DNA of 64,000 bases from Adonisia turfae CCMR0081 (GTDB lineage: Bacteria > Cyanobacteriota > Cyanobacteriia > Phormidesmidales > Phormidesmidaceae). The translations under genes and the position numbers were made by a program. Below are positions 26,812-35,684 of the stretch, piece after piece. Each line of letters opens with the position of its first letter. Positions within the stretch are counted from its first letter, which is position 1. The stretch lies in NCBI RefSeq assembly GCF_011009555.1, contig NZ_QXHD01000004.1, positions 4,829,240-4,893,239 on the forward strand, read 5' to 3'. The notes below the pieces were generated by a model. The model worked only from the letters and a program-made list of their open reading frames with translations, did no database searches and was not told the DNA's origin.

Positions 26812-27984
26812 CTAGGATTTGGGATGAATTAAGACTACAGGAGTCTGTTCATCAGCGTTACCAGCCGGATTATCGAGCAGAGCACTCGTTATCAAGTCTA
26901 CGTCAGTGCCAGGTGTTGCTGCTAATATCTTAACCGCTTTCAAATCATTGACATCGACAATGGCCGCTTTCAGGCCAGTTACGTCATAAATATCTTGAAC
27001 AATTTTTTCAGGGTTGTCTGGACCCAGCACAATGAACTGGTCATAGGGGGGTAAGGTGCCGGTGACATCATCAATCAAGCGGGCCTGCTCACCTGCAAGT
27101 ACGTAAAACATGCCAGCACGACCTAAGAACTTCTTTGCGATCGCACCCACCACAAAGGCATACACCACTCGCCATGGTCCCACCAGATCTACCAGGGTTT
27201 GCATACCACAGGCCGTCGCCAGACTCGACGTAGGCATAAAGAAATAGCAAATCCGCTTCGCTACCCAGCCCGGTTTAATGTCACTGGGATGCCGCCAACG
27301 CCCTTGCATAATCGCCACAGGTGTTTCACCGATGGTGACAATGTCCCCAGGCTTAGCAAAGGGCTCAACATAACGCTTAACCGTATCAATAGGGCTGTCC
27401 AGGGGACCCAGCAAATGGGTGGGAATCGGCAACACGTCTGCTTTTGGTGTAGACCGCCAGTTTTGAGGAGCATCGGGGTCAGGGTACTTCAGGGGCACCA
27501 CCACATTGCCCATTTTGGGAATGCGCCCCTCAGGGCCGTAGGTCAAATAATGAACCTTTACCCAGACAGCTTTTAGTTTCGATAAGTCGGGGCCTTTAAT
27601 ATCAACGTTGATCTTCAGACTAGTGGATTTTCCAGTTTTGACAATGTAAGCAAACCAGTAATTATCTGGTCTAGCTGGTGCGTCTTCATGATCCGATACC
27701 AGCTTAGTCTTGACCGTAACTCCATCTAGGCTATTTCCCGATAATAGCTGAGCCTCAACCGAGATTTCCGGCACCATAATCTCCAAGGTGCGGGTTAGGT
27801 TTACCAGGGCAGCTTCTCCCTCAATGACATAGTGCTGAGGCTCTTGGGTAGTCATGGTCCATTTGCCAGACTCCAGCTCTAGCCGGTTCCCAGGGCGGTC
27901 TTGAAATTGCCGTTCAATCAGTAGCCAAACAACCAGGGTCAGCAATATCAATAGGATTACCAGCGTGCCCAAAATCCCTGTCAT
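26812..27984 (-). CDS. Membrane-anchored F420-0:gamma-glutamyl ligase-like protein
   Basis: The 390-aa protein has one N-terminal membrane helix (residues 3-24). A beta-rich domain of about 150 residues follows, then a CofE-like domain starting near 195 (VKRYVEPFAKPGDIVTIGETPVAIMQGR). It also contains RAGMFYVLAGEQARLIDD and KAAIVDVNDLKAVKILAA. True CofE adds glutamates to coenzyme F420-0. A membrane anchor and no nearby F420 genes argue that this cyanobacterial group has another, unknown role. The start at 27984 gives a good hydrophobic anchor. Confidence 0.65.
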   Translation of the reverse strand: MTGILGTLVILLILLTLVVWLLIERQFQDRPGNRLELESGKWTMTTQEPQHYVIEGEAALVNLTRTLEIMVPEISVEAQLLSGNSLDGVTVKTKLVSDHEDAPARPDNYWFAYIVKTGKSTSLKINVDIKGPDLSKLKAVWVKVHYLTYGPEGRIPKMGNVVVPLKYPDPDAPQNWRSTPKADVLPIPTHLLGPLDSPIDTVKRYVEPFAKPGDIVTIGETPVAIMQGRWRHPSDIKPGWVAKRICYFFMPTSSLATACGMQTLVDLVGPWRVVYAFVVGAIAKKFLGRAGMFYVLAGEQARLIDDVTGTLPPYDQFIVLGPDNPEKIVQDIYDVTGLKAAIVDVNDLKAVKILAATPGTDVDLITSALLDNPAGNADEQTPVVLIHPKS

Positions 27985-28107
27985 TAAAGGGTTACTCCTC
28001 TTCCATGTGAATAGGTAATCTATGGATAAATCTTATCCATAGATCCGTAAGATTTGTAGCGTACTCTCGGATCTGAAGCAATCACCAGCAATAACGGATT
28101 CAATGTT

Positions 28108-28569
28108 TTATCGCAGCAGTTCAAATAATCCGTCGTCCAATTCATAGCCCAAAGTACGTACCATCAGTTTGAGTTTTTCGATGCCATCAATTTGGTTATC
28201 CTTGAGCCATTGGGCAATGGTAAACACTTTGCCCATCACAAAAATCTCTAGAGCTTCTGGGTTATAGCGAATGCCATCTAAGGGGCTGAACTGATGGGGC
28301 ACTAGCATGGCTGCATACCGGCCCAACTCACCCGACTCAACATCTAGAAACAGGGGTAGCCAGGGATATTGACTATCGAGCCGAATAAACCATAGCCGTA
28401 CTTCAGGAAGCTCAGACAGCTCGCGGGGGTCATTGGCCTCGCGGGGATAATCGATAGCAAAACTCAGTTTAAAGTCGGTTTTCCAGTCAACTTGACTCAA
28501 GGTACTTTGGGCCACTGTCAGGTCCAAAGTCTGAAGGTGCGCAGCATCGATAACAATGGATTGAGGCAT
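28108..28569 (-). CDS. CRR6-family NdhI maturation factor
   Basis: The 153-aa protein matches the CRR6 (DUF1817) family with LSFAIDYPREANDPRELSELPEVRLWFIRLD (about residues 34-64), YPWLPLFLDVESGELGRYAAMLVPHQF and the C-terminal GIEKLKLMVRTLGYELDDGLFELL. In plants CRR6 helps mature the NdhI subunit of the photosynthetic NDH complex; the cyanobacterial role is inferred to be the same. It is divergent from wecB, with a short shared upstream region of 50-136 bp depending on the wecB start. Confidence 0.88.
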   Translation of the reverse strand: MPQSIVIDAAHLQTLDLTVAQSTLSQVDWKTDFKLSFAIDYPREANDPRELSELPEVRLWFIRLDSQYPWLPLFLDVESGELGRYAAMLVPHQFSPLDGIRYNPEALEIFVMGKVFTIAQWLKDNQIDGIEKLKLMVRTLGYELDDGLFELLR

Positions 28570-28705
28570 GGTGGGGGAGATAAAACAGTGAAGCAGATGA
28601 AACAGATTACAGTGTGCCTTGCTGTGGAAGACTTTACTAGGGGGTCAGCCGGGTCTTGACTACGACCTCCGTTTCCAGACCATACTGCACGATATATATG
28701 TTTTT

Positions 28706-29827
28706 ATGCCGATGACCACATCTCCTATTCGCGTCTGTATCACCCTGGGAACACGCCCTGAGGCAATTAAACTGGCCCCAGTGATTCAACAGTTTCAGAA
28801 AACACCAGATTTTGACACTCAGGTTGTACTCACGGGGCAACATCGGGAGATGGTGGACCAGGTCATGCAGCTATTTGGGCTTCAGGCTGATCGGGATCTG
28901 AATATCATGCAGCCTAAGCAAACCCTGTCAGACATTACCTGTCGCAGTTTGCAAGGCTTACAAACACTTTTTAAAGAACTACAGCCTCACATCGTGCTGG
29001 TGCAGGGGGATACAACCACTGCTTTTGCCGCCGCTCTCGCTGCGTTCTATCAGAAGATTCCCGTGGGGCATGTGGAGGCCGGACTACGCACTGACAATAT
29101 TCTTAATCCGTTTCCTGAAGAGGCCAATCGTCGCTTGGTCTCCCAGATCACAACGTTGCATTTTCCACCGACTGACAAATCGGTGGCCAATCTAGCAGCC
29201 TCGGGCGTCAGCGGTACTGTTCTTAAGACTGGCAATACCGTTATTGATGCCCTACAGACCGTGGCCTCTAAGGCTCCTGCCTGTGATGTCCCTGGGCTAG
29301 ATTGGACAGCCCATCGCGTCATTCTAGCCACCGTACATCGTCGAGAGAACTGGGGGGAGCCGCTACAGGATATTGCCAGGGGATTTCTACAAGTATTAGA
29401 CAAATTCGAGGATACGGCGTTGCTACTGCCGTTGCACCGCAACCCAACGGTAAGAGAGCCCTTAAAGGCGGCCCTCGATCACCACCCTCGCACATTTTTG
29501 GTGGAGCCGCTGGACTATGGCCAGCTCGTAGGAGCCATGCAACGGTGTTATCTACTGATGACGGATTCTGGTGGATTACAGGAAGAAGCCCCTGGCCTTG
29601 GGAAACCTGTTCTTGTCTTGCGGGAAACAACGGAGCGACCTGAAGCGGCGGAAGCGGGCACAGCCAAACTCGTAGGCACCGACCCAGAGATGATTACTGG
29701 CGAAGCAGCAAAGTTACTAAGGGAGCCAGCGGCTTACGATGCCATGGCCCGAGCCATTAACCCATTTGGGGATGGTAAGGCATCAGAACGCATCGTCCAA
29801 GCAGTATTGGCTTATTTCAACCGCTAA
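28706..29827 (+). CDS. wecB: UDP-N-acetylglucosamine 2-epimerase (non-hydrolysing)
   Basis: The protein is about 374 aa from ATG 28706, or 372 aa from ATG 28712. A longer frame from 28619 adds residues unlike the family. The start VCITLGTRPEAIKLAPV, the segment VQGDTTTAFAAALAAFY, VGHVEAGLRT, ATVHRRENWG and the UDP site TDSGGLQEEAPGLGKPVLVLR are diagnostic. It converts UDP-GlcNAc to UDP-ManNAc in the cytosol for envelope glycans. It could provide precursor for the sugar pathway at 8.8-13.9 kb, although it is a separate transcription unit. Confidence 0.93.
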   Translation: MPMTTSPIRVCITLGTRPEAIKLAPVIQQFQKTPDFDTQVVLTGQHREMVDQVMQLFGLQADRDLNIMQPKQTLSDITCRSLQGLQTLFKELQPHIVLVQGDTTTAFAAALAAFYQKIPVGHVEAGLRTDNILNPFPEEANRRLVSQITTLHFPPTDKSVANLAASGVSGTVLKTGNTVIDALQTVASKAPACDVPGLDWTAHRVILATVHRRENWGEPLQDIARGFLQVLDKFEDTALLLPLHRNPTVREPLKAALDHHPRTFLVEPLDYGQLVGAMQRCYLLMTDSGGLQEEAPGLGKPVLVLRETTERPEAAEAGTAKLVGTDPEMITGEAAKLLREPAAYDAMARAINPFGDGKASERIVQAVLAYFNR

Positions 29828-29830
29828 AAA

Positions 29831-30094
29831 CTAGGAGCCTTCCCCACGTTTCTGGGCTTCATCTAACAAACTCTTTTTAGATGACTTTAATTCTTTCCAC
29901 AGTCTTTTAATCTGCTGGTAGGCCTCTTCAGACGAGATTTTGCCCCCTGTTTCTAGATTGCAAATCAGTGAAATTCGGGTGGCAAACTCTTGCAAATTAG
30001 CATTGAATACCATCCGTTCAGGCGAAAACTCCCCATGGTAAGAAGCACGGGGCATAATAAAGTCTTGCTTTTGTTCGTTAGGTTCATCAACCAA
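29831..30094 (-). CDS. Small conserved cyanobacterial protein
   Basis: The 87-aa protein contains DFIMPRASYHGEFSPERMVFNANLQEFATRIS and a helical C-terminus with SSEEAYQQIKRLWKELKSSKKSL. I believe it belongs to a small cyanobacterial family (DUF7219), sometimes wrongly labelled isopropylmalate synthase-like; it is far too short for that enzyme. It has no membrane segment or known motif. It ends 4 bp from the wecB stop (convergent) and lies 90 bp downstream of the end of the glycosyltransferase gene on the same strand. Confidence 0.6.
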   Translation of the reverse strand: MVDEPNEQKQDFIMPRASYHGEFSPERMVFNANLQEFATRISLICNLETGGKISSEEAYQQIKRLWKELKSSKKSLLDEAQKRGEGS

Positions 30095-30184
30095 CGGAAG
30101 GTCCTCTGATTAGGGCAGTTGACAGATGCCTATACATCTAATGATCATACCAATGGCTTCAGATATCGGCGTATATTCTAAAGG

Positions 30185-31798
30185 TTACTGGATCATTGGT
30201 TGCACAAGTACCATGTCGTCGGTACGGCCAATTTCGTGGTACGGGGGCAGTGTATCTAAATGATGGACTTCAGCAAGAACGTAAAGATTATCCTGCCAGC
30301 GCTCAAGCAAAGGTTGACCCGATAGGGTAGGGATGTTGCGATCGCAATAAAAATTTAGACTCGGTCGCCCATAGCTAAACGTCGTTACCACCTCAGCTTC
30401 AGGCGGAACATGCTGTTTAACCATCGCTGCCACTGGCTTAACTGCATAGGCCTCATTTAGCTCCCACAGCCAAAAATCAGACCCCACCAATAGCAACAGC
30501 GTCAGGTATAGGCCTGCCATCAGGGTCAAGCACCACCGCGCCCGTCGTCGCCATAGCTGCAAACCTGTCCAACCCGCACTCATCCCTAAGCCAATACCAA
30601 TGGCGATCAGCGTTGGTTGCTGATCGGCCACGCCCAAGTAAACACCACCACCCAGGGCAACCACACTAATTAAGGCCAAAAGACCAACCGCCCAACGGGG
30701 CGATTTTTCCCAGGCATGATGCAAATAGGCACCAATGGCTAGAGCCACAAACGGATATAGCGGCATGATGTACCAGGGTAGCTTGGTACCCATTAGAGAG
30801 ATAGCCCCCAGATATATCGCAGTGCCCACCAAAACCAGCTGTCCCCAAGGGCGATTACGCTGTCGCCAGGCTAAGCACACACCGCCAGGCCAAAACATCA
30901 GCCAGGGAAAGCCATATTTCAGCATTTCTAATAGGTAATACCAGGGCGGCTGCTGGTGATCCTCAATTGCCGAGGTCACTCGTTCAAAGGACTGAGAAAC
31001 AAAGTGCCCTTGCCAGTAAACATTGCCGTAGCGTAGCAGCTGAGCACCATACCACAGTAAAACTGGCAAACTGCCTAAACCTAGACCTAGCCATAAATAA
31101 GGATTACGTAGCAACCAGTGGCTGGCAGATTGTCGCCCCAACCCCACAGTCTGTATAGCAAAAAACTGTATAGCAAAAAACACCAGGGCGATTACGCCCA
31201 GCAGAATCACTAAAATCCCCTTGGTTAGTGCAATTAGCCCCAGACAAACACCAACACCCAGGGCATATGCCGGTCGCTTGCGCGCCTTTAACCCCCACAG
31301 CAGTAACAGCAAAAATAGCGTCACCGCCACCCCATCTCGCATGGCCAGGCGACCATGACGGACTACGGGTAGAAGCGTCAAGAACACACCAGCTGACAGC
31401 AGTGCCGGTCGCCGCTGCTGGAATACTTCTCGTCCCACCCAATACAGCAGCGGTATAGCTAGGGCACTCACCAGAGCTGGCAACAACCGCGATGTCCATT
31501 CTGAAACGCCCCCCAGATACCCCGTGGCCATTAACCACTCCACCAGAGGCGGCTTATTCAAATAGGCATCGCCATAGAGTGTGGGATAAATCCAATCACC
31601 GCTGACCGCCATACTTCGGGCAACAGCGGCAATGGTGCCCTCATCCCAGTCCCGTAGGGGCAGCATGCCTAATCGCCACCAGTACAGTAAAACAGCCGCT
31701 AGGGTAAGCCAAACCCCATCTAGACTTACTATTCGAGATAGGGCACCGATAGCAGTAGAACGGTTTAACTGACGGGATGCGTTTACCTGATCAATCAC
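30185..31798 (-). CDS. GT39/ArnT-like membrane glycosyltransferase
   Basis: The 537-aa protein has about 11-12 membrane segments. The GT-C hallmark RDWDEGTIAAVARSM (residues 48-62) carries the acidic pair of the first periplasmic loop. YLNKPPLVEWLMATGY follows as in ArnT/PMT family enzymes, which transfer sugars from polyprenyl phosphate to lipid A, protein or glycan at the outer face of the inner membrane. The start is GTG at 31798 and lies inside the first copy of a 45-bp tandem repeat. A perfect 15-bp tandem duplication at 31,151-31,180 repeats FFAIQ within a membrane helix. It is divergent from a second GT39 gene. Confidence 0.85.
   Translation of the reverse strand: MIDQVNASRQLNRSTAIGALSRIVSLDGVWLTLAAVLLYWWRLGMLPLRDWDEGTIAAVARSMAVSGDWIYPTLYGDAYLNKPPLVEWLMATGYLGGVSEWTSRLLPALVSALAIPLLYWVGREVFQQRRPALLSAGVFLTLLPVVRHGRLAMRDGVAVTLFLLLLLWGLKARKRPAYALGVGVCLGLIALTKGILVILLGVIALVFFAIQFFAIQTVGLGRQSASHWLLRNPYLWLGLGLGSLPVLLWYGAQLLRYGNVYWQGHFVSQSFERVTSAIEDHQQPPWYYLLEMLKYGFPWLMFWPGGVCLAWRQRNRPWGQLVLVGTAIYLGAISLMGTKLPWYIMPLYPFVALAIGAYLHHAWEKSPRWAVGLLALISVVALGGGVYLGVADQQPTLIAIGIGLGMSAGWTGLQLWRRRARWCLTLMAGLYLTLLLLVGSDFWLWELNEAYAVKPVAAMVKQHVPPEAEVVTTFSYGRPSLNFYCDRNIPTLSGQPLLERWQDNLYVLAEVHHLDTLPPYHEIGRTDDMVLVQPMIQ
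31151..31180. repeat. 15-bp perfect tandem duplication in a coding region
   Basis: CTGTATAGCAAAAAA occurs twice head to tail. On the minus strand it encodes FFAIQ twice, in frame, lengthening a predicted membrane helix or loop of the ArnT-like protein by five residues. Confidence 0.95.
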
Positions 31799-31923
31799 GA
31801 CAATTCAACCTATACAGTGGCACAATAGCCACTGAATCAATCACAACAATTCAATCTATACAGTGGCACAGTAGCCACTGATCAATCACGACAATTCAAC
31901 CTATACAGTGGCACAATAACTAC
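31788..31923. repeat. Three tandem copies of a 45-bp unit in a divergent promoter
   Basis: Units at 31,788-31,832, 31,833-31,878 and 31,879-31,923 share TCAATCACRACAATTCAAYC followed by TATACAGTGGCACARTARC. Copies 1 and 2 end GCCAC, and copy 3 diverges there. The set fills nearly all of the interval between two divergent glycosyltransferase genes, and copy 1 contains the GTG start of the leftward gene. Each unit also holds a GTGGC-type inverted element (CAGTGGCAC...GCCACTG). Confidence 0.9.
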
Positions 31924-31945
31924 GCCCTATCATATTCCTCTCCCC

Positions 31946-33604
31946 ATGACCCGCTGGCAATTGGGACCTGGTTGGCTCACTCCAAAATTACACGCCCTGA
32001 TTAAAGCAGAGCACTGGCACTGGCTCGTTCTTTTGGTGTGGATAGTGCCCTTGTTATTAGCCGGTTTTTTTGACCTTGATCACCAGAGTCTGATGGCGCA
32101 CGACGAAGGACTATACGCCCGTCGCGCCAGGGTCATTGTCGATTCGGGAGATTGGATTCATCCTTGGGCCACGCCACACCATAAAACCCCTGGTCCCTAT
32201 TGGGTTGTGGCTTTATTTATTCAGCTGTTAGGGCGGCACGAAGTCGCTGTACGTCTACCCAGCGTCTTGGCCAGCATTGGCTGCCTTTGGCTCACATATA
32301 GCATTGGCCGCCGTCTGTTGAACCCAACCGCTGCCCTACTGGGGGCACTTTCTCTGGGTGTGGCTCCCCTATGGCTACAGTACAGTCGTTTAGCCACCCC
32401 AGACGTTCTGTTTACAGGACTCATTTTGCTGGCGATCTGGCTCATGCTAGCGGCAGAAAGGCAACAGTCATCCTCCAAGCATTGGTGTTACCTCGGAGCA
32501 GGCATCACCCTGGGCATAACCGTTCTCATCCGCAGTGCATTGGCCGCTGTTCCCATGGCCTGTTTGCTACCCTATATGCTGCTATCGGGCAAACACCACT
32601 TAAGGCAATGGAGTCTCTATTTAGGGGGGCTGATCGGTCTGCTACCCACGGCAACCTGGCTATGGCTCTGTTGGCGGCGCTATGACATGGCCGTTATTGA
32701 GGCCATTGTTAACTTTCCAGTCAGTCAGGGGTTGACCACCGATCGAGCCAAATCGCCACTGTTTTATCTGTTCAATCTGTTAGTCAATGATTTTCTTTGG
32801 ATCTTTTTTGCCCTGGCAGCAGTCGGTTTACTCGGTTTACGGTTTTTACGCACCCATACAAAAGTCACCTATGTGTGTCAGCCGCAAATTTCCCTATTGC
32901 TACTTTATCCACTGCTGTACCTGGGTTTACTGAGCTTTGCGTCTACTAAATTGCCCCACTATGCCATTCCCACATATCCATTTCTGGCTCTGCTGACTGG
33001 ATACACCATGGAGAGATTGCTCACCCCCTCTCTTAGCATCACCATCAAACGCCTGCTGACAACTGTCAATGGTCTACTGGTGCTATTGGGGACAGTACTG
33101 ATAGCTGCCGGTGGTCTGGCACTTGTCACAGACATTCTGCCTAGCGCCGATGACATTCGCCCCTATGCACCGATTGCTCTCGGCCTGGGGCTTGGCTGGC
33201 TGGCTGCTGGCATGCTGTGGTTTCGCACGTCTCAGAATCAACCCATATTACTCAGCTGGCTTGTGCTACTGCTGTTAGGGCATTGGTTAGGGTTAACAAT
33301 CGCCTGGGGAACAGCCGACTTAGGCAACATTAATCCTGACATGAAGGCCCTGTTAATTCGGGATGATATTCAACCTGTTTTACAAACTGAAGCCGTCGGT
33401 TTTTCCCCTGGACTCAACAGCAAACGCAGTACCCTGCTCAGGTTTTATACCCCCAACCCAGGGGAAAAATTAGACACCCTGGAAGCAATTGGTCCCAATG
33501 ACTATATCTGGATTGAAGATAATGAATTGCCTACACTCACGAAACCCTATGACTCTTTAGGAAAAATTGAGCGAACGCACTTAATCCGTATTCTTGCTCA
33601 GTAA
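31946..33604 (+). CDS. GT39/ArnT-like membrane glycosyltransferase
   Basis: The 552-aa polytopic protein has a first hydrophobic segment at residues 20-40 and then MAHDEGLYARRARVIVDSGDWIHPWATPHHKTPGPYWVVALFIQLLG. These are the acidic loop and the K-(T/P)-P-x-x-Y-W motif of the PMT_2/ArnT group. The C-terminus (about 470-552) is soluble. It should use a polyprenyl-phosphate sugar at the outer face of the plasma membrane. It is transcribed away from the other GT39 gene, and both share the repeat-filled promoter region. The ATG at 31946 is the only sensible start. Confidence 0.85.
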   Translation: MTRWQLGPGWLTPKLHALIKAEHWHWLVLLVWIVPLLLAGFFDLDHQSLMAHDEGLYARRARVIVDSGDWIHPWATPHHKTPGPYWVVALFIQLLGRHEVAVRLPSVLASIGCLWLTYSIGRRLLNPTAALLGALSLGVAPLWLQYSRLATPDVLFTGLILLAIWLMLAAERQQSSSKHWCYLGAGITLGITVLIRSALAAVPMACLLPYMLLSGKHHLRQWSLYLGGLIGLLPTATWLWLCWRRYDMAVIEAIVNFPVSQGLTTDRAKSPLFYLFNLLVNDFLWIFFALAAVGLLGLRFLRTHTKVTYVCQPQISLLLLYPLLYLGLLSFASTKLPHYAIPTYPFLALLTGYTMERLLTPSLSITIKRLLTTVNGLLVLLGTVLIAAGGLALVTDILPSADDIRPYAPIALGLGLGWLAAGMLWFRTSQNQPILLSWLVLLLLGHWLGLTIAWGTADLGNINPDMKALLIRDDIQPVLQTEAVGFSPGLNSKRSTLLRFYTPNPGEKLDTLEAIGPNDYIWIEDNELPTLTKPYDSLGKIERTHLIRILAQ

Positions 33605-33821
33605 TGATCCGTATTTTCTCTGTAAAAGCTTAAGGATTTACAACAAAGCTCAGGGAAATATTGATAGGCGACCAGACTTCAGGACATTAGCATGCTCTTG
33701 ATAGTTGGAGCGCATTGATTTCATTTGCGCTTTTTGCTTTCTAGGTGCCGCATAGACGTAATAGGTTTTGCATTTTTTGAGACAAACGCGATGTTTTATT
33801 TATTCTTCAATCGGTTGATCT

Positions 33822-35684
33822 ATGCTGGCTAGATTATTGAGTCCGCAGCAGCATCCTCAAAAGGATATACAGTGGTGGTTTGGGCTGGCGTTCAGCCTTT
33901 TTTTTGCCTTTTTCTATGGCTATTTAGCTATGCAGAAGGGGTTTGCGGCCCATTACGTGATCCAAGATGACGCCCGACATTATCTGTTTTGGATGGAACG
34001 CTGGCGGGATGCTGATGCTTTTCCCAATGATTTAATTGCTGATTATCTCCAGTCTATTACCCCCGTGGGCTATAAGCTGTTTTATCGCATTGCCAGCAGC
34101 CTACATTTACAGCCTGAGTGGTTTGCCAAGGTGATACCTATGTTCCTGGGTATGGTTGCAGCGGGCTATTATTACGGTTTAACCCTGGCTATTTTCCCAG
34201 TTCCCGCCACTGGAGTGATGGCATCGGTGATGCTAAGTCAGCATATTTGGTGTACTGACGATGTCGTATCAGCATCGCCGCGAGCGTTTATTTATCCGCT
34301 GTTAATTCCACTGTTGTTTTATTTTGTGCGACGACGGTGGTTGGTGAGTTTAGCCTTTTTAGGCTTATTGACCCTTTTCTATCCGCCGGTTGCTGTGGTT
34401 GCAACAACGCTGTACGCAGCCCACGCCGTCGATTGGGCAACCCTGCCTGCCAAGTGGTCTCAACCTTGGGTAGTGGTCCATCGTGGCCGGCTGAGGATTG
34501 CGATCGCAGCATTCATCCTCGCCGCGCTGTGCATATTGCCCACCTATGCACTGGCCAACCATGCATTTGGGCCAGTGGTGACCATGGCTGAGGCACACAC
34601 CATACCAGAATTTCAGCCAACAGGCCGTCACTCCTTTTTTAGAGAAGGCATCTCCCGCTACTGGTTGGTTTTGTTTGGGGGCCATGGAGCCATTCTCAAG
34701 CGCACAATTTTTACGCCAGTCACCCTGGTCGCAGCCCTATTTTTAATCCCGATGCGATGGAGTAAGAGATTTTCACCATCAGGATTAAGCGCCATAAGTC
34801 CCGCCATTCACGTGTTTACTAAGCTGACTTTGGTTAGCTTGGTCTGGTTTATAGCCGCCTATGCTCAGGCTTTTAAGCTCCATATGCCTGGGCGCTACAC
34901 CAGCCACTCCATCATGCTAGCTATCCCCATCTTGGCCGCCATCGCCTGGACCGTCATCTTAGCAGCCATTTGTAAACGCCGCCGCCAGCTAAAGTTGGTG
35001 GCCCCAATCGCCATATTGCTCGTGGTCGTGCCCTTATTTTTCTACTACCCGCTATTGCTGAAAAAGTTTCCCAAAACCCTCTACATGGCTGGCCAAGAAG
35101 CGCCGATTTATGAATATCTACAAACCCAACCTCACGACACCCTGATCGCCTCCATCGATTACGAAGCCGATAATATTCCTGCCTTTGCTAGACGCTCCAC
35201 CCTGATCGCCCCTGAATATGCCACGCCTTTTCATCTGGGCTATTACCGTCAAATCCGACAGCGAGCGGCTGATTTATTAAAGGCCCACTACACCAGTGAT
35301 AAAACTGAGCTGACCACATTTAGCAATCGCTATGGCATAGATTTTTGGCTGGTGAACAAAGGTGCTTTCTCCGCTGACTATTTAGACCATCATCAATATT
35401 GGGCCAATAACTATCAGCCATTAACGGCGAAGGTTGTGCAACAGGTCAGTAATAGTAATACCAGTGTGTTACGGACCCGCATTGAGTCTTGCACAGTGGT
35501 AGAGACAGAGCGCTTTTGGCTAGTTAACAATGCCTGTGTGCTAGAGCAACAGCTGTGTGCTGGAGCAACAGGTGACAGCAACAGCACAATAGCAGCGACA
35601 GTTAGCAGTATGATTGATGGCGCTCCCAAGTCTCATAATCTCCATGACGCTTCGTTTGCCACGCCAGCTGGTCAGCCTCTATAA
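33822..35684 (+). CDS. Polytopic membrane protein, GT-C-like, with frameshifted C-terminus
   Basis: The 620-aa protein has about 10-12 membrane segments and a soluble C-terminal domain starting near residue 425 (MAGQEAPIYEYLQTQPHDTLIASIDYEADNIPAFARR). An early periplasmic loop, HYVIQDDARHYLFWMERWRDADAFPNDLIADYL, has acidic residues where GT-C enzymes place their catalytic Asp. I do not recognise a named family. A 19-bp tandem duplication at 35,534-35,571 shifts the frame. Removing one copy would end the protein at a TAG at 35,590-35,592, so the last ~43 residues look like a new, non-homologous tail that overlaps the next gene. Confidence 0.65.
   Translation: MLARLLSPQQHPQKDIQWWFGLAFSLFFAFFYGYLAMQKGFAAHYVIQDDARHYLFWMERWRDADAFPNDLIADYLQSITPVGYKLFYRIASSLHLQPEWFAKVIPMFLGMVAAGYYYGLTLAIFPVPATGVMASVMLSQHIWCTDDVVSASPRAFIYPLLIPLLFYFVRRRWLVSLAFLGLLTLFYPPVAVVATTLYAAHAVDWATLPAKWSQPWVVVHRGRLRIAIAAFILAALCILPTYALANHAFGPVVTMAEAHTIPEFQPTGRHSFFREGISRYWLVLFGGHGAILKRTIFTPVTLVAALFLIPMRWSKRFSPSGLSAISPAIHVFTKLTLVSLVWFIAAYAQAFKLHMPGRYTSHSIMLAIPILAAIAWTVILAAICKRRRQLKLVAPIAILLVVVPLFFYYPLLLKKFPKTLYMAGQEAPIYEYLQTQPHDTLIASIDYEADNIPAFARRSTLIAPEYATPFHLGYYRQIRQRAADLLKAHYTSDKTELTTFSNRYGIDFWLVNKGAFSADYLDHHQYWANNYQPLTAKVVQQVSNSNTSVLRTRIESCTVVETERFWLVNNACVLEQQLCAGATGDSNSTIAATVSSMIDGAPKSHNLHDASFATPAGQPL
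35534..35571. repeat. 19-bp tandem duplication causing a reading-frame change
   Basis: CTGTGTGCTAGAGCAACAG (35,534-35,552) is followed by a copy with one substitution (35,553-35,571). Nineteen is not a multiple of three, so the second copy is read in another frame (CVLEQQ, then LCAGATG) and the stop that would follow a single copy is bypassed. Confidence 0.9.

Noticed and set aside
29302..29643. Overlapping open frames on both strands within wecB
   Set aside because: They are shadows of the wecB coding frame.
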